From Gammaproteobacteria bacterium (lineage in GTDB: Bacteria > Pseudomonadota > Gammaproteobacteria > Xanthomonadales > SZUA-36), in NCBI GenBank assembly GCA_021772935.1, contig JAJFLA010000056.1:140976-204975 (forward strand): 64,000 bases of DNA, given 5' to 3'. Positions 54,533 through 63,500 of this stretch are shown piece by piece. Both the position numbers and the translations under genes were made by a program. Within the stretch, counting starts at the first letter, position 1. Each line of letters opens with the position of its first letter. A model generated the notes under the pieces. The model had not been told where the DNA came from. It worked only from the letters and a program-made list of their open reading frames with translations, and made no database searches.

Positions 54533-54563
54533 AAAAAAAGGGCTCAGCAGTTCTGCTGAGCCC
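54533..54563 (-). terminator. Rho-independent terminator of the IPTL-CTERM gene
   Basis: On the minus strand an 11-bp perfect GC-rich stem (54553-54563 with 54540-54550) is followed by seven T residues (54539-54533). It lies 29 bases after the stop of the gene at 54593. Confidence 0.88.
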
Positions 54564-54592
54564 CATTTGCCTGGTGCATTTTTCTGGTGTGT

Positions 54593-55171
54593 TTAAATTT
54601 TCCGACGCACGGTGGTCATACCCACACCAAGTATCAAACCAAATAGTACCAGCAAGGACCAACTACTCATGGTCGGGATAGCTGTTGGGGTGCAGCCAGT
54701 GCTACTGGTCCCAACGCCACTGATCGTCAATGTGTAAGCACCTTGACCACCCAGGAAGGAATCAAGTTGCACAATATGTTGACCCGTAGAATTGGGGACA
54801 AAATTCAAAGTCGTGGAGTTGGAACCGCCATCGTCCGAATTTGCGCCAATCGCATTGCTGTGAAAATCAACAGTGTTGATATCGCCAACTTCGGCGTTGT
54901 CGTCGAAGATTTTATAAACCCAGAGGTAGTTACCGTTTGAGAATGCAGGGGATTCCATGGTAATGGTCACAGTGCTCGATTCAACAGCGCAAAAGGTATA
55001 CCAGGGGTGTGGTGACGAGGCGCCATCTAAATGTACGAAGGTGCCATTAAATACGCCATTACCATCACCATTAATACTGGTGATAGTGTTTGCCTCACCA
55101 TGAGTAGCCAGTGCAAGTGCTGGTGCGATTAATAAAAAAACGAAGGTTGTGTTTCTGAGAAAGTTATACAT
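54593..55171 (-). CDS. Secreted IPTL-CTERM surface protein
   Basis: A 192-aa exported protein: signal peptide (RNTTFVFLLIAPALALA), a beta-sandwich resembling the bacterial pre-peptidase C-terminal fold (SSTVTITMESPAF, then NSTGQHIVQLDSF and QGAYTLTISGVG), and a C-terminal sorting signal with IPTMSSWSLLVLFGL then a hydrophobic helix and VRRKI. The last part fits the IPTL-CTERM class of exosortase-type signals. Two Cys residues (in WYTFCAVE and SSTGC) may pair. Function is unknown; a surface or extracellular role is likely. It has its own terminator. Confidence 0.82.
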   Translation of the reverse strand: MYNFLRNTTFVFLLIAPALALATHGEANTITSINGDGNGVFNGTFVHLDGASSPHPWYTFCAVESSTVTITMESPAFSNGNYLWVYKIFDDNAEVGDINTVDFHSNAIGANSDDGGSNSTTLNFVPNSTGQHIVQLDSFLGGQGAYTLTISGVGTSSTGCTPTAIPTMSSWSLLVLFGLILGVGMTTVRRKI

Positions 55172-55318
55172 AGTTTTGACCCCGCCCGAAGTAGCTTTAA
55201 GCCTGTCTATTAATGGTCTAAATAATTGTTATTCGCATTTATTATTATATTTATTATTATAAAAAAATACTCACGAGGTCAAGTTGTGTTTAATTTTTTT
55301 GCTCATCAAGGCTTGTTT

Positions 55319-56245
55319 TCACCACGCTGTCAGGGCCTGATCAAAGTTGTGACGCACAGTGCTCTGGTGCTTTATCCTGCACAAAGTAAGGTTACCCGGA
55401 TTGTCAAACATGGGATGCTTTTTGCTGACACTGCGGTTACTGACCAAGTCTGGTTTAACTGGCCCCGGCTTATTGTTTTTACAGGGTCCAACTGGCTGAA
55501 CCGGCTGCCCACCAACATCCAACGAGATAATTTTCAGCTTGAAATCATTGCCGTGTTTTTTGGAATGTCGAATCAGGACGGGGATGTAATTGTGGTCATC
55601 CGCATACCAGACCAGTGAGGTTCGCTTTAAGTTTTTGCGGATACGCATAACGCGCGTAACCGCCAAACAACCCAATGCTGTATCGATTGATTCTTCGCGG
55701 TCCACCTCGTACAGATGTTTCTTGATGTCATCTTCATCTACGATGTTGACGACCATAGGTGATTGATGATTAGCCAGTTGTGAACTGATGTTCAGCGACA
55801 ACGAGAAGGGATCAATGGCCCCACCCACCAGTGGCATTTGGCTGTCACCTGATTTGCTGGTGGTGGTTACGATACCTGAGGGCCAGTCAAAAACTGCCTG
55901 CCAGGTAGTTTTGTAAGCCAACAGGCTGAATGAGAATTTGTAATTATCGGGTATGAACTCGCCATCCAGCCATCTACCCGTTGCGGTCTGTACGCCTTTT
56001 ACATTTAACCAATCAGCCAGACCTTGCATGTCGTGGGTAAAGCCGTGCAAGGTCCAGATATTATCCTGGTGTGACAGGCGTATGGTTACCTCAGCTACGG
56101 CTTTGTCATTGCGTAACACCCGGTATACCGCTGTGTAGTCCTGTGGAATGGCGGGTCCTTCGGCCGCTTGCAGTGAAACCAGTGGGAAGACTGAAAGTAT
56201 TGTGCACAGGAGAAACGAAGTGATTTTAAAAAAACGAGCCATCAT
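55319..56245 (-). CDS. DUF3108 periplasmic protein
   Basis: A 308-aa exported protein with signal peptide [22 protein letters not shown] and a DUF3108-type beta-rich body (YTAVYRVLRNDKAVAEVTIRL, FSLLAYKTTWQAVFDWPSG, then TRVMRIRKNLKRTSLVWYADD and YIPVLIRHSKK). DUF3108 proteins commonly follow purN in Gammaproteobacteria; their function is not known to me. The start (ATG 56245 or 56242) overlaps the purN end by up to 20 bases. The last 40 or so residues look poorly conserved. Confidence 0.85.
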   Translation of the reverse strand: MMARFFKITSFLLCTILSVFPLVSLQAAEGPAIPQDYTAVYRVLRNDKAVAEVTIRLSHQDNIWTLHGFTHDMQGLADWLNVKGVQTATGRWLDGEFIPDNYKFSFSLLAYKTTWQAVFDWPSGIVTTTSKSGDSQMPLVGGAIDPFSLSLNISSQLANHQSPMVVNIVDEDDIKKHLYEVDREESIDTALGCLAVTRVMRIRKNLKRTSLVWYADDHNYIPVLIRHSKKHGNDFKLKIISLDVGGQPVQPVGPCKNNKPGPVKPDLVSNRSVSKKHPMFDNPGNLTLCRIKHQSTVRHNFDQALTAW

Positions 56246-56891
56246 GTTTTAGTTGCAAAGGTTGCTCAAGCGCATGACCCAGATACAAAACCGAGTCTTG
56301 TTGGTAGTGGACTTTACGGTTGCAGAATAGTTCGACCGTTGCCACCAGTAGTTTGTGTTCCAGTGGCCCCAGTCTTGTGCTGAGCGAAGCTACATCATCA
56401 TCGGGCAGGATGGGTATTTTGACTTGAGAAATGACTGGGCCTGAGTCGAGGCCAGCTGTCACAAAATGGATGCTGGCACCGGTTTGTGTGTCACCTGAAA
56501 GCAGTGCGCGATTATAAGTGTCCAGACCTTTGTATAAAGGCAATAACGATGGGTGCAGGTTGATCATGCGGCCACAATAATTGTTGGTGAAGTCTTCACT
56601 CAGAATACGCATATAACCCGCGAGAATGATCAGTTCTGCCTGGTCTTGTTGTAACACTTTTGTTACCGCTGCGTCGTGCGATTGTCGGTCTGGGAAAGCA
56701 GTATGGCTGATAACCTTGACAGGAATGTTGGCCGCCGTCGCGTGTGTTATACCTGCTGCATCTTCACAGTTGGAAACTACCCGTACAATGTTCAGCTCGA
56801 GACCAGCGCTCTCAACGGCATTAATCAGTGCTTTCAGATTACTGCCGGTACCGGAAATTAGCACAGCAGCTTTCAAGGTATTTTGCTTCAT
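56226..56891 (-). CDS. purN: Phosphoribosylglycinamide formyltransferase PurN
   Basis: The third step of purine synthesis, formylating GAR with 10-formyl-THF. The 221-aa protein shows [40 protein letters not shown] with the catalytic His, and [15 protein letters not shown] with the Asp. The start is ATG 56891, which overlaps the purM stop as ATGA; a longer open frame upstream is only purM in another frame. Confidence 0.95.
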   Translation of the reverse strand: MKQNTLKAAVLISGTGSNLKALINAVESAGLELNIVRVVSNCEDAAGITHATAANIPVKVISHTAFPDRQSHDAAVTKVLQQDQAELIILAGYMRILSEDFTNNYCGRMINLHPSLLPLYKGLDTYNRALLSGDTQTGASIHFVTAGLDSGPVISQVKIPILPDDDVASLSTRLGPLEHKLLVATVELFCNRKVHYQQDSVLYLGHALEQPLQLKHDGSFF

Positions 56892-57946
56892 GAGTGGGTA
56901 TAGCGAACTCGTGGTCTGGTATCTGAGTGTTTTATTACCCGGCCAAGGCGATGCACGGGTTCGTCTGCTTCGGCAAGTGTCTGGCAAATTCCATCTGCCG
57001 CCCCTGCGGTTACCAGAATCACCATGCCAATACCACAATTGAAGGTACGCAACATTTCCTGCTCATCAATTCCACCACGCTTTTGCAGCCACTTGAACAC
57101 TGCCGGAAACTCCCAGGACGACAGGTCAATTTCCAGTCCCAGGCCGGCCGGTATGACACGAACTATATTTTCACTGATACCACCGCCAGTGATATGCGCG
57201 AGACCGTCAAGAGGGTGCTGCTGGATCAAGGGCAGCAGAGATTTTACGTAAATCCTGGTGGGGGCGAGCAATGCGTCGCCTAAAGTATGGTCATCAAGGG
57301 GCATGGATGGTTCATCACCGGATATCTCCAGCACTTTTCGAATTAACGAGTAACCGTTGGAGTGTGGTCCGGATGATTCAAGACCCAGTAGCACATGGCC
57401 ACTTTTGATCCGGCTTCCGTCGATTAATTGCGGTCGATCAACAACGCCTACGGTAAATCCTGCCAGGTCATATTCTTCGACGCTATACATGCCTGGCATT
57501 TCTGCGGTCTCTCCACCGATTAATGCACAACCGGCTTGCCGGCAGCCTTCTGCGATGCCTTCAATGACTGCCTGGGCATTGTCAATCTTCAGTTTTCCGG
57601 TGGCGTAATAATCGAGAAAAAACAGGGGCTCTGCACCACAGGTCAGGATGTCGTTGACACACATTGCAACCAGGTCAATACCTATGGTGTCATGGCGTTC
57701 AAGCTGTCTCGCCAGTAACAACTTGGTGCCGACGCCATCTGTTCCAGACACTAGTAAGGGTTGCTTGTAGCGCTCGATATCAAGCTGGAACAGTCCACCA
57801 AAGCCGCCAAGACCAGTGACGACGCCAGGCCGATTGGTAGACTTGACTGCGGGTTTGATGCGCTCCACCAATTCATTGCCGGCGTCGATGTCGACACCGG
57901 CATCAAGGTAGCTTAGTCCGGAGGGAATTTGTGTTTTACCAGTCAA
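56888..57946 (-). CDS. purM: Phosphoribosylformylglycinamidine cyclo-ligase PurM
   Basis: The fifth step of purine synthesis, closing the imidazole ring to give AIR. The 352-aa protein has [61 protein letters not shown] and [10 protein letters not shown]. It is divergent from the DUF2066 gene, the standard arrangement, and translationally coupled to purN. Confidence 0.96.
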   Translation of the reverse strand: MTGKTQIPSGLSYLDAGVDIDAGNELVERIKPAVKSTNRPGVVTGLGGFGGLFQLDIERYKQPLLVSGTDGVGTKLLLARQLERHDTIGIDLVAMCVNDILTCGAEPLFFLDYYATGKLKIDNAQAVIEGIAEGCRQAGCALIGGETAEMPGMYSVEEYDLAGFTVGVVDRPQLIDGSRIKSGHVLLGLESSGPHSNGYSLIRKVLEISGDEPSMPLDDHTLGDALLAPTRIYVKSLLPLIQQHPLDGLAHITGGGISENIVRVIPAGLGLEIDLSSWEFPAVFKWLQKRGGIDEQEMLRTFNCGIGMVILVTAGAADGICQTLAEADEPVHRLGRVIKHSDTRPRVRYTHS

Positions 57947-58036
57947 TATAGAATCCGTTTATTCATGCCAGTTTGTAGTCTCCTATGGTATCTTATTAAA
58001 AGCTCGGAATAACCCAATTTTTGCTTGGTTGTGCGG

Positions 58037-59068
58037 ATGAAAAAATTACTGCTAACATTTATCACGCTGAATTTGTCAGTTGCCGAGGCAATCGCAGACG
58101 TCCACCTGTATTCAGGTGAGGTCGTTGTAGCCACTCAGGGTGAAGCTGATCGCAGCGAGGCGATTCCAGAAGCACTCATACAGGTTTTGCAGAAACTCAG
58201 CGGTCAGCGTGAGATGCCTTTCTCGCCGGCACTGGGTGAAGCTCTCGATAATGCTGACAGGCTGCTGCGCTCATTTCGGTACAAAAATGTTGAACGTGCA
58301 AGTCCAGATGGTGCTGTTACCCTGGAATTGCGGCTGGTAGCACAGTTTATGCAATCGGAAGTAGACAAGATCGTACAGCAAATCGGCTTACCTCGTTGGC
58401 AACAGGAGCGCCCGGCGGTTCAAATCTGGGTCGTCATTGATAATGGTCGCGAACGGGAGTTGAAACCCTTTGAGTTTGGTTACGCATGGCAGTCTATGGA
58501 AGACATTGCGGCTATGCGGGGTTTGCCTGTGAGTTGGCCCGAATTGGATGATGAAGAGGCGCAACTGGTTGATATGCGTCTTGTCTGGGGTGGTTTTACC
58601 GATTACCTGGTTGAGCGTGGCGCACCTGCAGATGGTCTGGTTATCATTGCCGCCAGACGCGAAGGGCCCAAGTGGGCGTTACGTTGGAATCTCCTCAGCA
58701 CTGGACAGAGCTGGAGTTGGCGCAACAGTGATCAGGAATTGATGTTCGCTTTGGCACAAGGCATCCATCAAATGACTGATCAGATTGCGGCTGGCAACAC
58801 CATTTCTGCCTCGGAACAAGGCCCATGGACAGTAGATGTCACCATTGCTGAATTAAACCGTGCTGAAGACTATGCGACTTGCCTTGAGTATTTAAAGAAT
58901 CTGAGTCTTGTGACAGCGGTCGAAATATTGGGTGCAGATCCTGGGCGTGTACACTTCCGTCTGCAGCTTAATGCTTCATCGGAGTATTTGTCAGAAGCTT
59001 TCAATCGAGGATCTGTGTTGTTGCCTTCACGTGCTGGCAAGGAGTATGAATATGAGTTTTTACGCTGA
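58037..59068 (+). CDS. DUF2066 exported protein
   Basis: A 343-aa protein with signal peptide MKKLLLTFITLNLSVAEAIA and the DUF2066 body (RSEAIPEALIQVLQKLSGQ, RLLRSFRYKN, QIWVVIDNGRE, NLLSTGQSWSWRN). This family regularly lies between purM and perM in Gammaproteobacteria; its function is unknown. ATG 58037 is chosen, as the in-frame start at 58025 adds only four residues ahead of the signal. The stop overlaps the next start (TGATG). Confidence 0.87.
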   Translation: MKKLLLTFITLNLSVAEAIADVHLYSGEVVVATQGEADRSEAIPEALIQVLQKLSGQREMPFSPALGEALDNADRLLRSFRYKNVERASPDGAVTLELRLVAQFMQSEVDKIVQQIGLPRWQQERPAVQIWVVIDNGRERELKPFEFGYAWQSMEDIAAMRGLPVSWPELDDEEAQLVDMRLVWGGFTDYLVERGAPADGLVIIAARREGPKWALRWNLLSTGQSWSWRNSDQELMFALAQGIHQMTDQIAAGNTISASEQGPWTVDVTIAELNRAEDYATCLEYLKNLSLVTAVEILGADPGRVHFRLQLNASSEYLSEAFNRGSVLLPSRAGKEYEYEFLR

Positions 59069-60156
59069 TGACTTCTGATTCCCGTAACTGGCTCGTGTTG
59101 ACGTTGCTGGTGGGTGGTGGCTGGTTGATCTATTTACTGGCACCGGTGATCACACCGTTCGCTATTTCCGCTGTGCTGGCCTATTTTGGTGACCCTTTGG
59201 TTGACCGCTTAGAGAAAATCTCTATTTGGAAATGGAAAGTCGGAAGGACGGTGGCCGTCACCACCGTATTTGTTCTGATGTTGGCTTTGTTGACCCTCGT
59301 GCTGTTGGTCATTGTTCCATTGCTGGTTGAGCAAGTCCGCCTACTGATTCAGCGCTTGCCAGAATGGATTGAATGGTTTTCTGGCACTGCGCTTCCGTGG
59401 TTGGCCAGCAAAACGGGCATTGAGTCGAAGGATTTCGATCCTGCACGGTTTTCCGAAATGTTGAAGGAGTATTGGAAGGAAATCAGCTCAGCCACTTTCA
59501 AGGTCATAGATATCATATCGCGAGGTGGTATGGCGGTAGCGGCTCTGGTGACCCATCTTGTTCTGATTCCGGTCGTCACGTTTTACCTGTTGAGGGATTG
59601 GGATTTGCTCATCCGCGGGGTCCATGATTTATTGCCGCGAAAACTGGAAGGCGAAATCAGCCGGTTGGCGGCGGACGTGGATGATGTGCTTGCCGCATTT
59701 TTCCGTGGGCAGTTAATGGTGATGATGGCCCTCGGCCTGATATATGCTGTTGGCTTGTCATTGGTTGGAATTGAATTGGCGGTTCTGATCGGAATGGGTG
59801 CTGGTCTGCTCAGTATTGTTCCTTATCTGGGTTCTATTGTCGGTGTGTTGGTTGCCGCGGGTACTGCTGTTTTTCAATTCCACGATTGGCCCCACCTGAT
59901 CATGGTGTTGCTGGTTTTTGGCCTGGGTCAGGCAGCAGAAGGAATGTACCTGACACCGAAACTGGTCGGTGACCGGATCGGCTTACACCCCGTAACGGTT
60001 ATTTTTGCGGTGCTCGCTGGTGGGCAGTTATTCGGGTTTCTCGGCATATTGCTGGCATTACCTGTTGCCGCTGCGCTCAATGTCCTGGTTCGGCACATGC
60101 ATCAGCAGTACAGGCGAAGTGAGTTGTATCAACCATCAGTGGACGGAGATAGTTGA
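59068..60156 (+). CDS. perM: AI-2E family transporter (PerM)
   Basis: A 362-aa polytopic membrane protein of the AI-2 exporter superfamily: FAISAVLAYFGDPLVDRLEK, then VTTVFVLMLALLTLVLLVIVP, the periplasmic amphipathic part, and GLGQAAEGMYLTPKLVGDRIG with HPVTVIFAVLAGGQLFGFLG. Substrate is unclear for most members. Coupled to the gene before and followed by hda after 6 bp. Confidence 0.9.
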   Translation: MTSDSRNWLVLTLLVGGGWLIYLLAPVITPFAISAVLAYFGDPLVDRLEKISIWKWKVGRTVAVTTVFVLMLALLTLVLLVIVPLLVEQVRLLIQRLPEWIEWFSGTALPWLASKTGIESKDFDPARFSEMLKEYWKEISSATFKVIDIISRGGMAVAALVTHLVLIPVVTFYLLRDWDLLIRGVHDLLPRKLEGEISRLAADVDDVLAAFFRGQLMVMMALGLIYAVGLSLVGIELAVLIGMGAGLLSIVPYLGSIVGVLVAAGTAVFQFHDWPHLIMVLLVFGLGQAAEGMYLTPKLVGDRIGLHPVTVIFAVLAGGQLFGFLGILLALPVAAALNVLVRHMHQQYRRSELYQPSVDGDS

Positions 60157-60162
60157 CACGAT

Positions 60163-60867
60163 ATGTTGTTTTCCCCACAAATCCCCTTGCAGTTGACGCC
60201 TCGGAGCGACAGTCGCTTTGAAGGTTTTGTTAGCGGGCCTAACGCGGCGGTTGTTGAAGCCCTAAAACATGTGCCAGACGAGCCCGGTTCGCATATTTTT
60301 CTGTTTGGTGGCGAAGGCAGTGGTAAAACACATTTATTAAATGCGTTGTGTCACGAGACCCGTGAGCGTCAGGGGCGAGCTTTTTACCTGGCACTGAAAC
60401 GTTTGCCGGAGAATGCCATTACATCATTACAGGGGCTTGAGAAACTTGATCTTGTCTGTGTAGATGACTTACATGTTATCGCCGGTGACGAGGCTTGGGA
60501 AGAAGCCTTGTTTCATTGTTTCAACCGTATCAGGGAGGCTAAGGGGCGATTGCTTATCAGCAGTCGAAAACGATTGTCAGCATTAAATCTTGGCTTGCCC
60601 GATTTGGCGTCTCGACTGGCCTGGGGATTGCGCTTACCGCTACTGCCCCTGGAAGACGATGACAAACAAATGGTTCTAAATCTGCACAGTGGCGCCCTGG
60701 GGTTTAGCTTGCCTGAAGATGTTCAGCGATATCTGTTAAAACACCATGACCGAAGTATGGCTGCATTAATTAAAACTGTAGAGAATTTACACCGTGTTGC
60801 TCTAACCAATAAACGTAAAATAACGGTCCCATTGACACGTGAAGTGCTAAAAGTGACCAAGGAGTAA
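60163..60867 (+). CDS. hda: DnaA regulatory inactivator Hda
   Basis: A 234-aa AAA+ DnaA paralogue that, with the sliding clamp, promotes hydrolysis of DnaA-bound ATP and limits re-initiation. It starts MLFSPQIPLQLTPR, including a clamp-binding-like QIPLQL at the N-terminus, and shows Walker A FGGEGSGKTHLL and Walker B DLVCVDDLHVI. The C-terminal DNA-binding domain of DnaA is absent, as expected. perM-hda is a conserved neighbourhood. Confidence 0.94.
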   Translation: MLFSPQIPLQLTPRSDSRFEGFVSGPNAAVVEALKHVPDEPGSHIFLFGGEGSGKTHLLNALCHETRERQGRAFYLALKRLPENAITSLQGLEKLDLVCVDDLHVIAGDEAWEEALFHCFNRIREAKGRLLISSRKRLSALNLGLPDLASRLAWGLRLPLLPLEDDDKQMVLNLHSGALGFSLPEDVQRYLLKHHDRSMAALIKTVENLHRVALTNKRKITVPLTREVLKVTKE

Positions 60868-60871
60868 ACCT

Positions 60872-61645
60872 ATGCTGACAAAAGCTCAGATCACCCGTAA
60901 CTGGCTACCACGTTATACCGGCATGCCGCTGGAGGAATTCGGCGACTATGTGCTGGTAACAAATTTTGGTAACTATGTACGACGCTTTGCAGAGATGTTT
61001 GACTGTAAGATTTTTGGTGAAGACCGCGCCATGCAGGCCAGCACCAATGCAGATGGTTTGACCATTATCAATTACGGTATTGGCTCAAGCAATGCAGCGA
61101 CTATTATGGATTTGTTAACAGCCGTCTCGCCAAAAGGTGTGTTGTTCCTTGGAAAGTGCGGTGGCCTGAAGACGTCGACTGAAATTGGACATTTTATTTT
61201 ACCGATAGCGGCCATTCGAGGTGAGGGCACCAGCAACGACTATTTTCCACCAGAAGTACCCGCACTGCCTTCATTCAAATTGCACAAATTTGTTTCAGAC
61301 AAAATACTGGCTCACAATCTGGAATACCGAACAGGTGTGATCTATACCACTAACCGTCGGGTGTGGGAGCATGACGAGGCGTTTCATAAGAGATTACATG
61401 ATATGACCTGTATTGGCATTGATATGGAAACTGCAACACTGTTCATCGTGGGACATGCCAATGCGATCGCACACGGAGCGTTATTGCTGGTTTCTGATGT
61501 GCCGGTGACACCTGATGGCGTGAAAACCGAAGAGTCCGATAAAAAAGTCACCGCCAACTGGGTGGATTTGCACCTGCAGATCGGCATTGAAGCCATGACC
61601 GAGCTTGGGCAGAAGGGCGAAAAAATTAAGCACCTGCGTTACTGA
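60872..61645 (+). CDS. amn: Short-form AMP nucleosidase
   Basis: A 257-aa nucleoside phosphorylase-fold protein of the AMP nucleosidase type, splitting AMP into adenine and ribose 5-phosphate. Motifs are VLVTNFGNYVRRFAEMF, NYGIGSSNAATIMDLL, FLGKCGGLK, IRGEGTSNDYFP, CIGIDMETATLFIVG and LLVSDVPVTPDG. E. coli Amn is about 484 aa with an extra N-terminal domain; this is the catalytic-domain-only form, frequent in Bacteroidetes. Four bases separate it from hda. A terminator follows. Confidence 0.85.
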   Translation: MLTKAQITRNWLPRYTGMPLEEFGDYVLVTNFGNYVRRFAEMFDCKIFGEDRAMQASTNADGLTIINYGIGSSNAATIMDLLTAVSPKGVLFLGKCGGLKTSTEIGHFILPIAAIRGEGTSNDYFPPEVPALPSFKLHKFVSDKILAHNLEYRTGVIYTTNRRVWEHDEAFHKRLHDMTCIGIDMETATLFIVGHANAIAHGALLLVSDVPVTPDGVKTEESDKKVTANWVDLHLQIGIEAMTELGQKGEKIKHLRY

Positions 61646-61658
61646 AAGCCCAGGTTAG

Positions 61659-61684
61659 AAAGGGACCGCTGTTGCGGCCCCTTT
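61659..61684 (+). terminator. Rho-independent terminator after amn
   Basis: An 11-bp stem with one A-C mismatch (61659-61669 with 61674-61684), a TGTT loop and a T-run at its 3' side. It lies 14 bases after the amn stop and between convergent genes. Confidence 0.75.
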
Positions 61685-61708
61685 TGATAGAGCGGGGTTG
61701 GTGTATTG

Positions 61709-63418
61709 CTATTTGAAGCTGATGTTACTGTCTATTACCAGCCCATCGTTGGTGAAACGCATATCTATCCGGGAATGATCAAATATTGATGTGAAAGAAG
61801 TATGCGCGGCATCGGATAGTTCATCAGCAAACGATCCTTCTACATCCCTGGCAGGCGTCAGTTTTTGTGAGAGAGCCATCTGCAGTTCAAACTGTCTCGC
61901 CATGTCATACGAAACTGAGAGAAATGTTCCGTTTTCATTGGGCTTCTCAGCCATGAATCCCGCAAGGTCGCTGGCATGTTGCTCACCCAAGGCAGCACCA
62001 ATTGCGTTGTCATTCATCATCGCAAAAACATCAAGATCTTCCATCTGCAGTACTTCTGCCGGAACCCTGACAGCTTCAGACTGATTTGGCAGGTCCAGGT
62101 CGCTGAAGCCAGGAATCATCATGCTTGCCATGCCAATGAACATTTCAGGTTTGTCTACATGGAGAGCCAACAGACCTTCACCCTGCGGGACATCTCCGTT
62201 GAGTTTGAGATTATCCACTTTGATACGTACCCCTTGCAGGTTGTTGACCATGGGTGGCATGGGAATATTAAGCTGCGCTACCAACTCACCTGCAGTCTGA
62301 TTTAGTTCCTGCAGCATTTCACATTGATAAGGTGAAGCCATGATGTCGCTGACTTTTTCGAGCACAAAACTGCGTAGTTTCCCAACCTGTACAGCCAGCG
62401 ATGCTGAGAACAGGTGATCTCCGTCTGTGGCAGCAGGTGTATTGGATACCAGCGTGGCCAAACTGCTTGCCAGTGAGTCATTGATCTCCAGTTCATAACG
62501 CATGGCGATTTCGTTGGCACTGAGTCGGGTGGTTCCAATGGTCATCCGTGGTGCTTTGTCTATCATTGACGTTATCTCTGCAACACATACGGCATCAAGA
62601 GACATCAATTCAGTAAACTCCGAGCCTAAATATGTGTGCGTTATGCTATTCGGGTTGAGTAATTCATCTGCCAGTTTTTGTAGGTCTAGGTAGCCTGTGC
62701 CATAAGCTGTATAACCTTTCTCCGCGTTCATAATAGCTAGCGTATTGGCCGATGCCATGCTTTGTGTTGGCAGTTTTTGACCCAGGAATGCAGCCAGCAA
62801 ACTGTCTTCAGCATCCACAGGAAACGCACTGATTGCCAGGTGCTGATCGAGGATAGCGACATATAAGCCTAGTTGTTTTCCATCTTCCCCAAAGTGCCAA
62901 TAGTTAGTTCCGTTGAGTGTTTTTACTGGTAATTCAAACCCCATTTTGACTTCAATACGGTCAATGGCGTCATGCAGCGCCTGAGCATCACTTAAGCCAA
63001 TTCGCGCGACGGGAAAGACGCCCATTGCATAGAAGGCGTGATCAGCCTGTATGGTAATTCCCAGTTTCTCAAGACTTTCTGAATTGAGGATGCCACCCAG
63101 TTCATCCAGTATTGCAACGGCTAGTCCGGCCATCTGATTGTCCTGGTAAATACCAGCAGCATAGTCAGCTTGAAATTGGGTAACCCGTTTGGATATGACG
63201 TCCATGATAGGTTGGGAACGCGAAAGATAAATATCGGAAATTTCCTTTGGGATAGCTTCAAGGTCGGCCATGACATAGGCAGTATTCGCCGGAACATAGG
63301 CAAGCAACGGGTTGGTGTTTTCACTAACGGTACCTGATGTTTCTTCGGATCCCCCGTTGCAGGCTGTGAGTAACAGGGTGGTGCTGGCAATGAGTGCTAG
63401 TGTCCGGATGGGTTTCAT
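61709..63418 (-). CDS. Large predicted lipoprotein of unknown function
   Basis: A 569-aa protein with a lipoprotein signal MKPIRTLALIASTTLLLTAC. The mature part opens with NPLLAYVPANTAYVMADLEAIP, a form I associate with DUF3352-like proteins, and continues with no enzyme motif I recognise. Mature Cys are few (DAVCVAE, PYQCEML). I start at ATG 63418; the longer frame to 63466 adds 16 residues ahead of the signal. No operon partner is visible: the terminal repeat array lies upstream and amn converges downstream. Confidence 0.7.
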   Translation of the reverse strand: MKPIRTLALIASTTLLLTACNGGSEETSGTVSENTNPLLAYVPANTAYVMADLEAIPKEISDIYLSRSQPIMDVISKRVTQFQADYAAGIYQDNQMAGLAVAILDELGGILNSESLEKLGITIQADHAFYAMGVFPVARIGLSDAQALHDAIDRIEVKMGFELPVKTLNGTNYWHFGEDGKQLGLYVAILDQHLAISAFPVDAEDSLLAAFLGQKLPTQSMASANTLAIMNAEKGYTAYGTGYLDLQKLADELLNPNSITHTYLGSEFTELMSLDAVCVAEITSMIDKAPRMTIGTTRLSANEIAMRYELEINDSLASSLATLVSNTPAATDGDHLFSASLAVQVGKLRSFVLEKVSDIMASPYQCEMLQELNQTAGELVAQLNIPMPPMVNNLQGVRIKVDNLKLNGDVPQGEGLLALHVDKPEMFIGMASMMIPGFSDLDLPNQSEAVRVPAEVLQMEDLDVFAMMNDNAIGAALGEQHASDLAGFMAEKPNENGTFLSVSYDMARQFELQMALSQKLTPARDVEGSFADELSDAAHTSFTSIFDHSRIDMRFTNDGLVIDSNISFK

Positions 63419-63500
63419 GGTCTTAATATCCTGTATATCAATGTATGTATAGGTGTTATACCACACTACAACACTAAAGACAAATTATTATGCACAGGAC

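Noticed and set aside
56892..57038. N-terminal extension of purN by 49 residues
   Set aside because: It lies inside purM in another frame; the ATG overlapping the purM stop gives a normal PurN.
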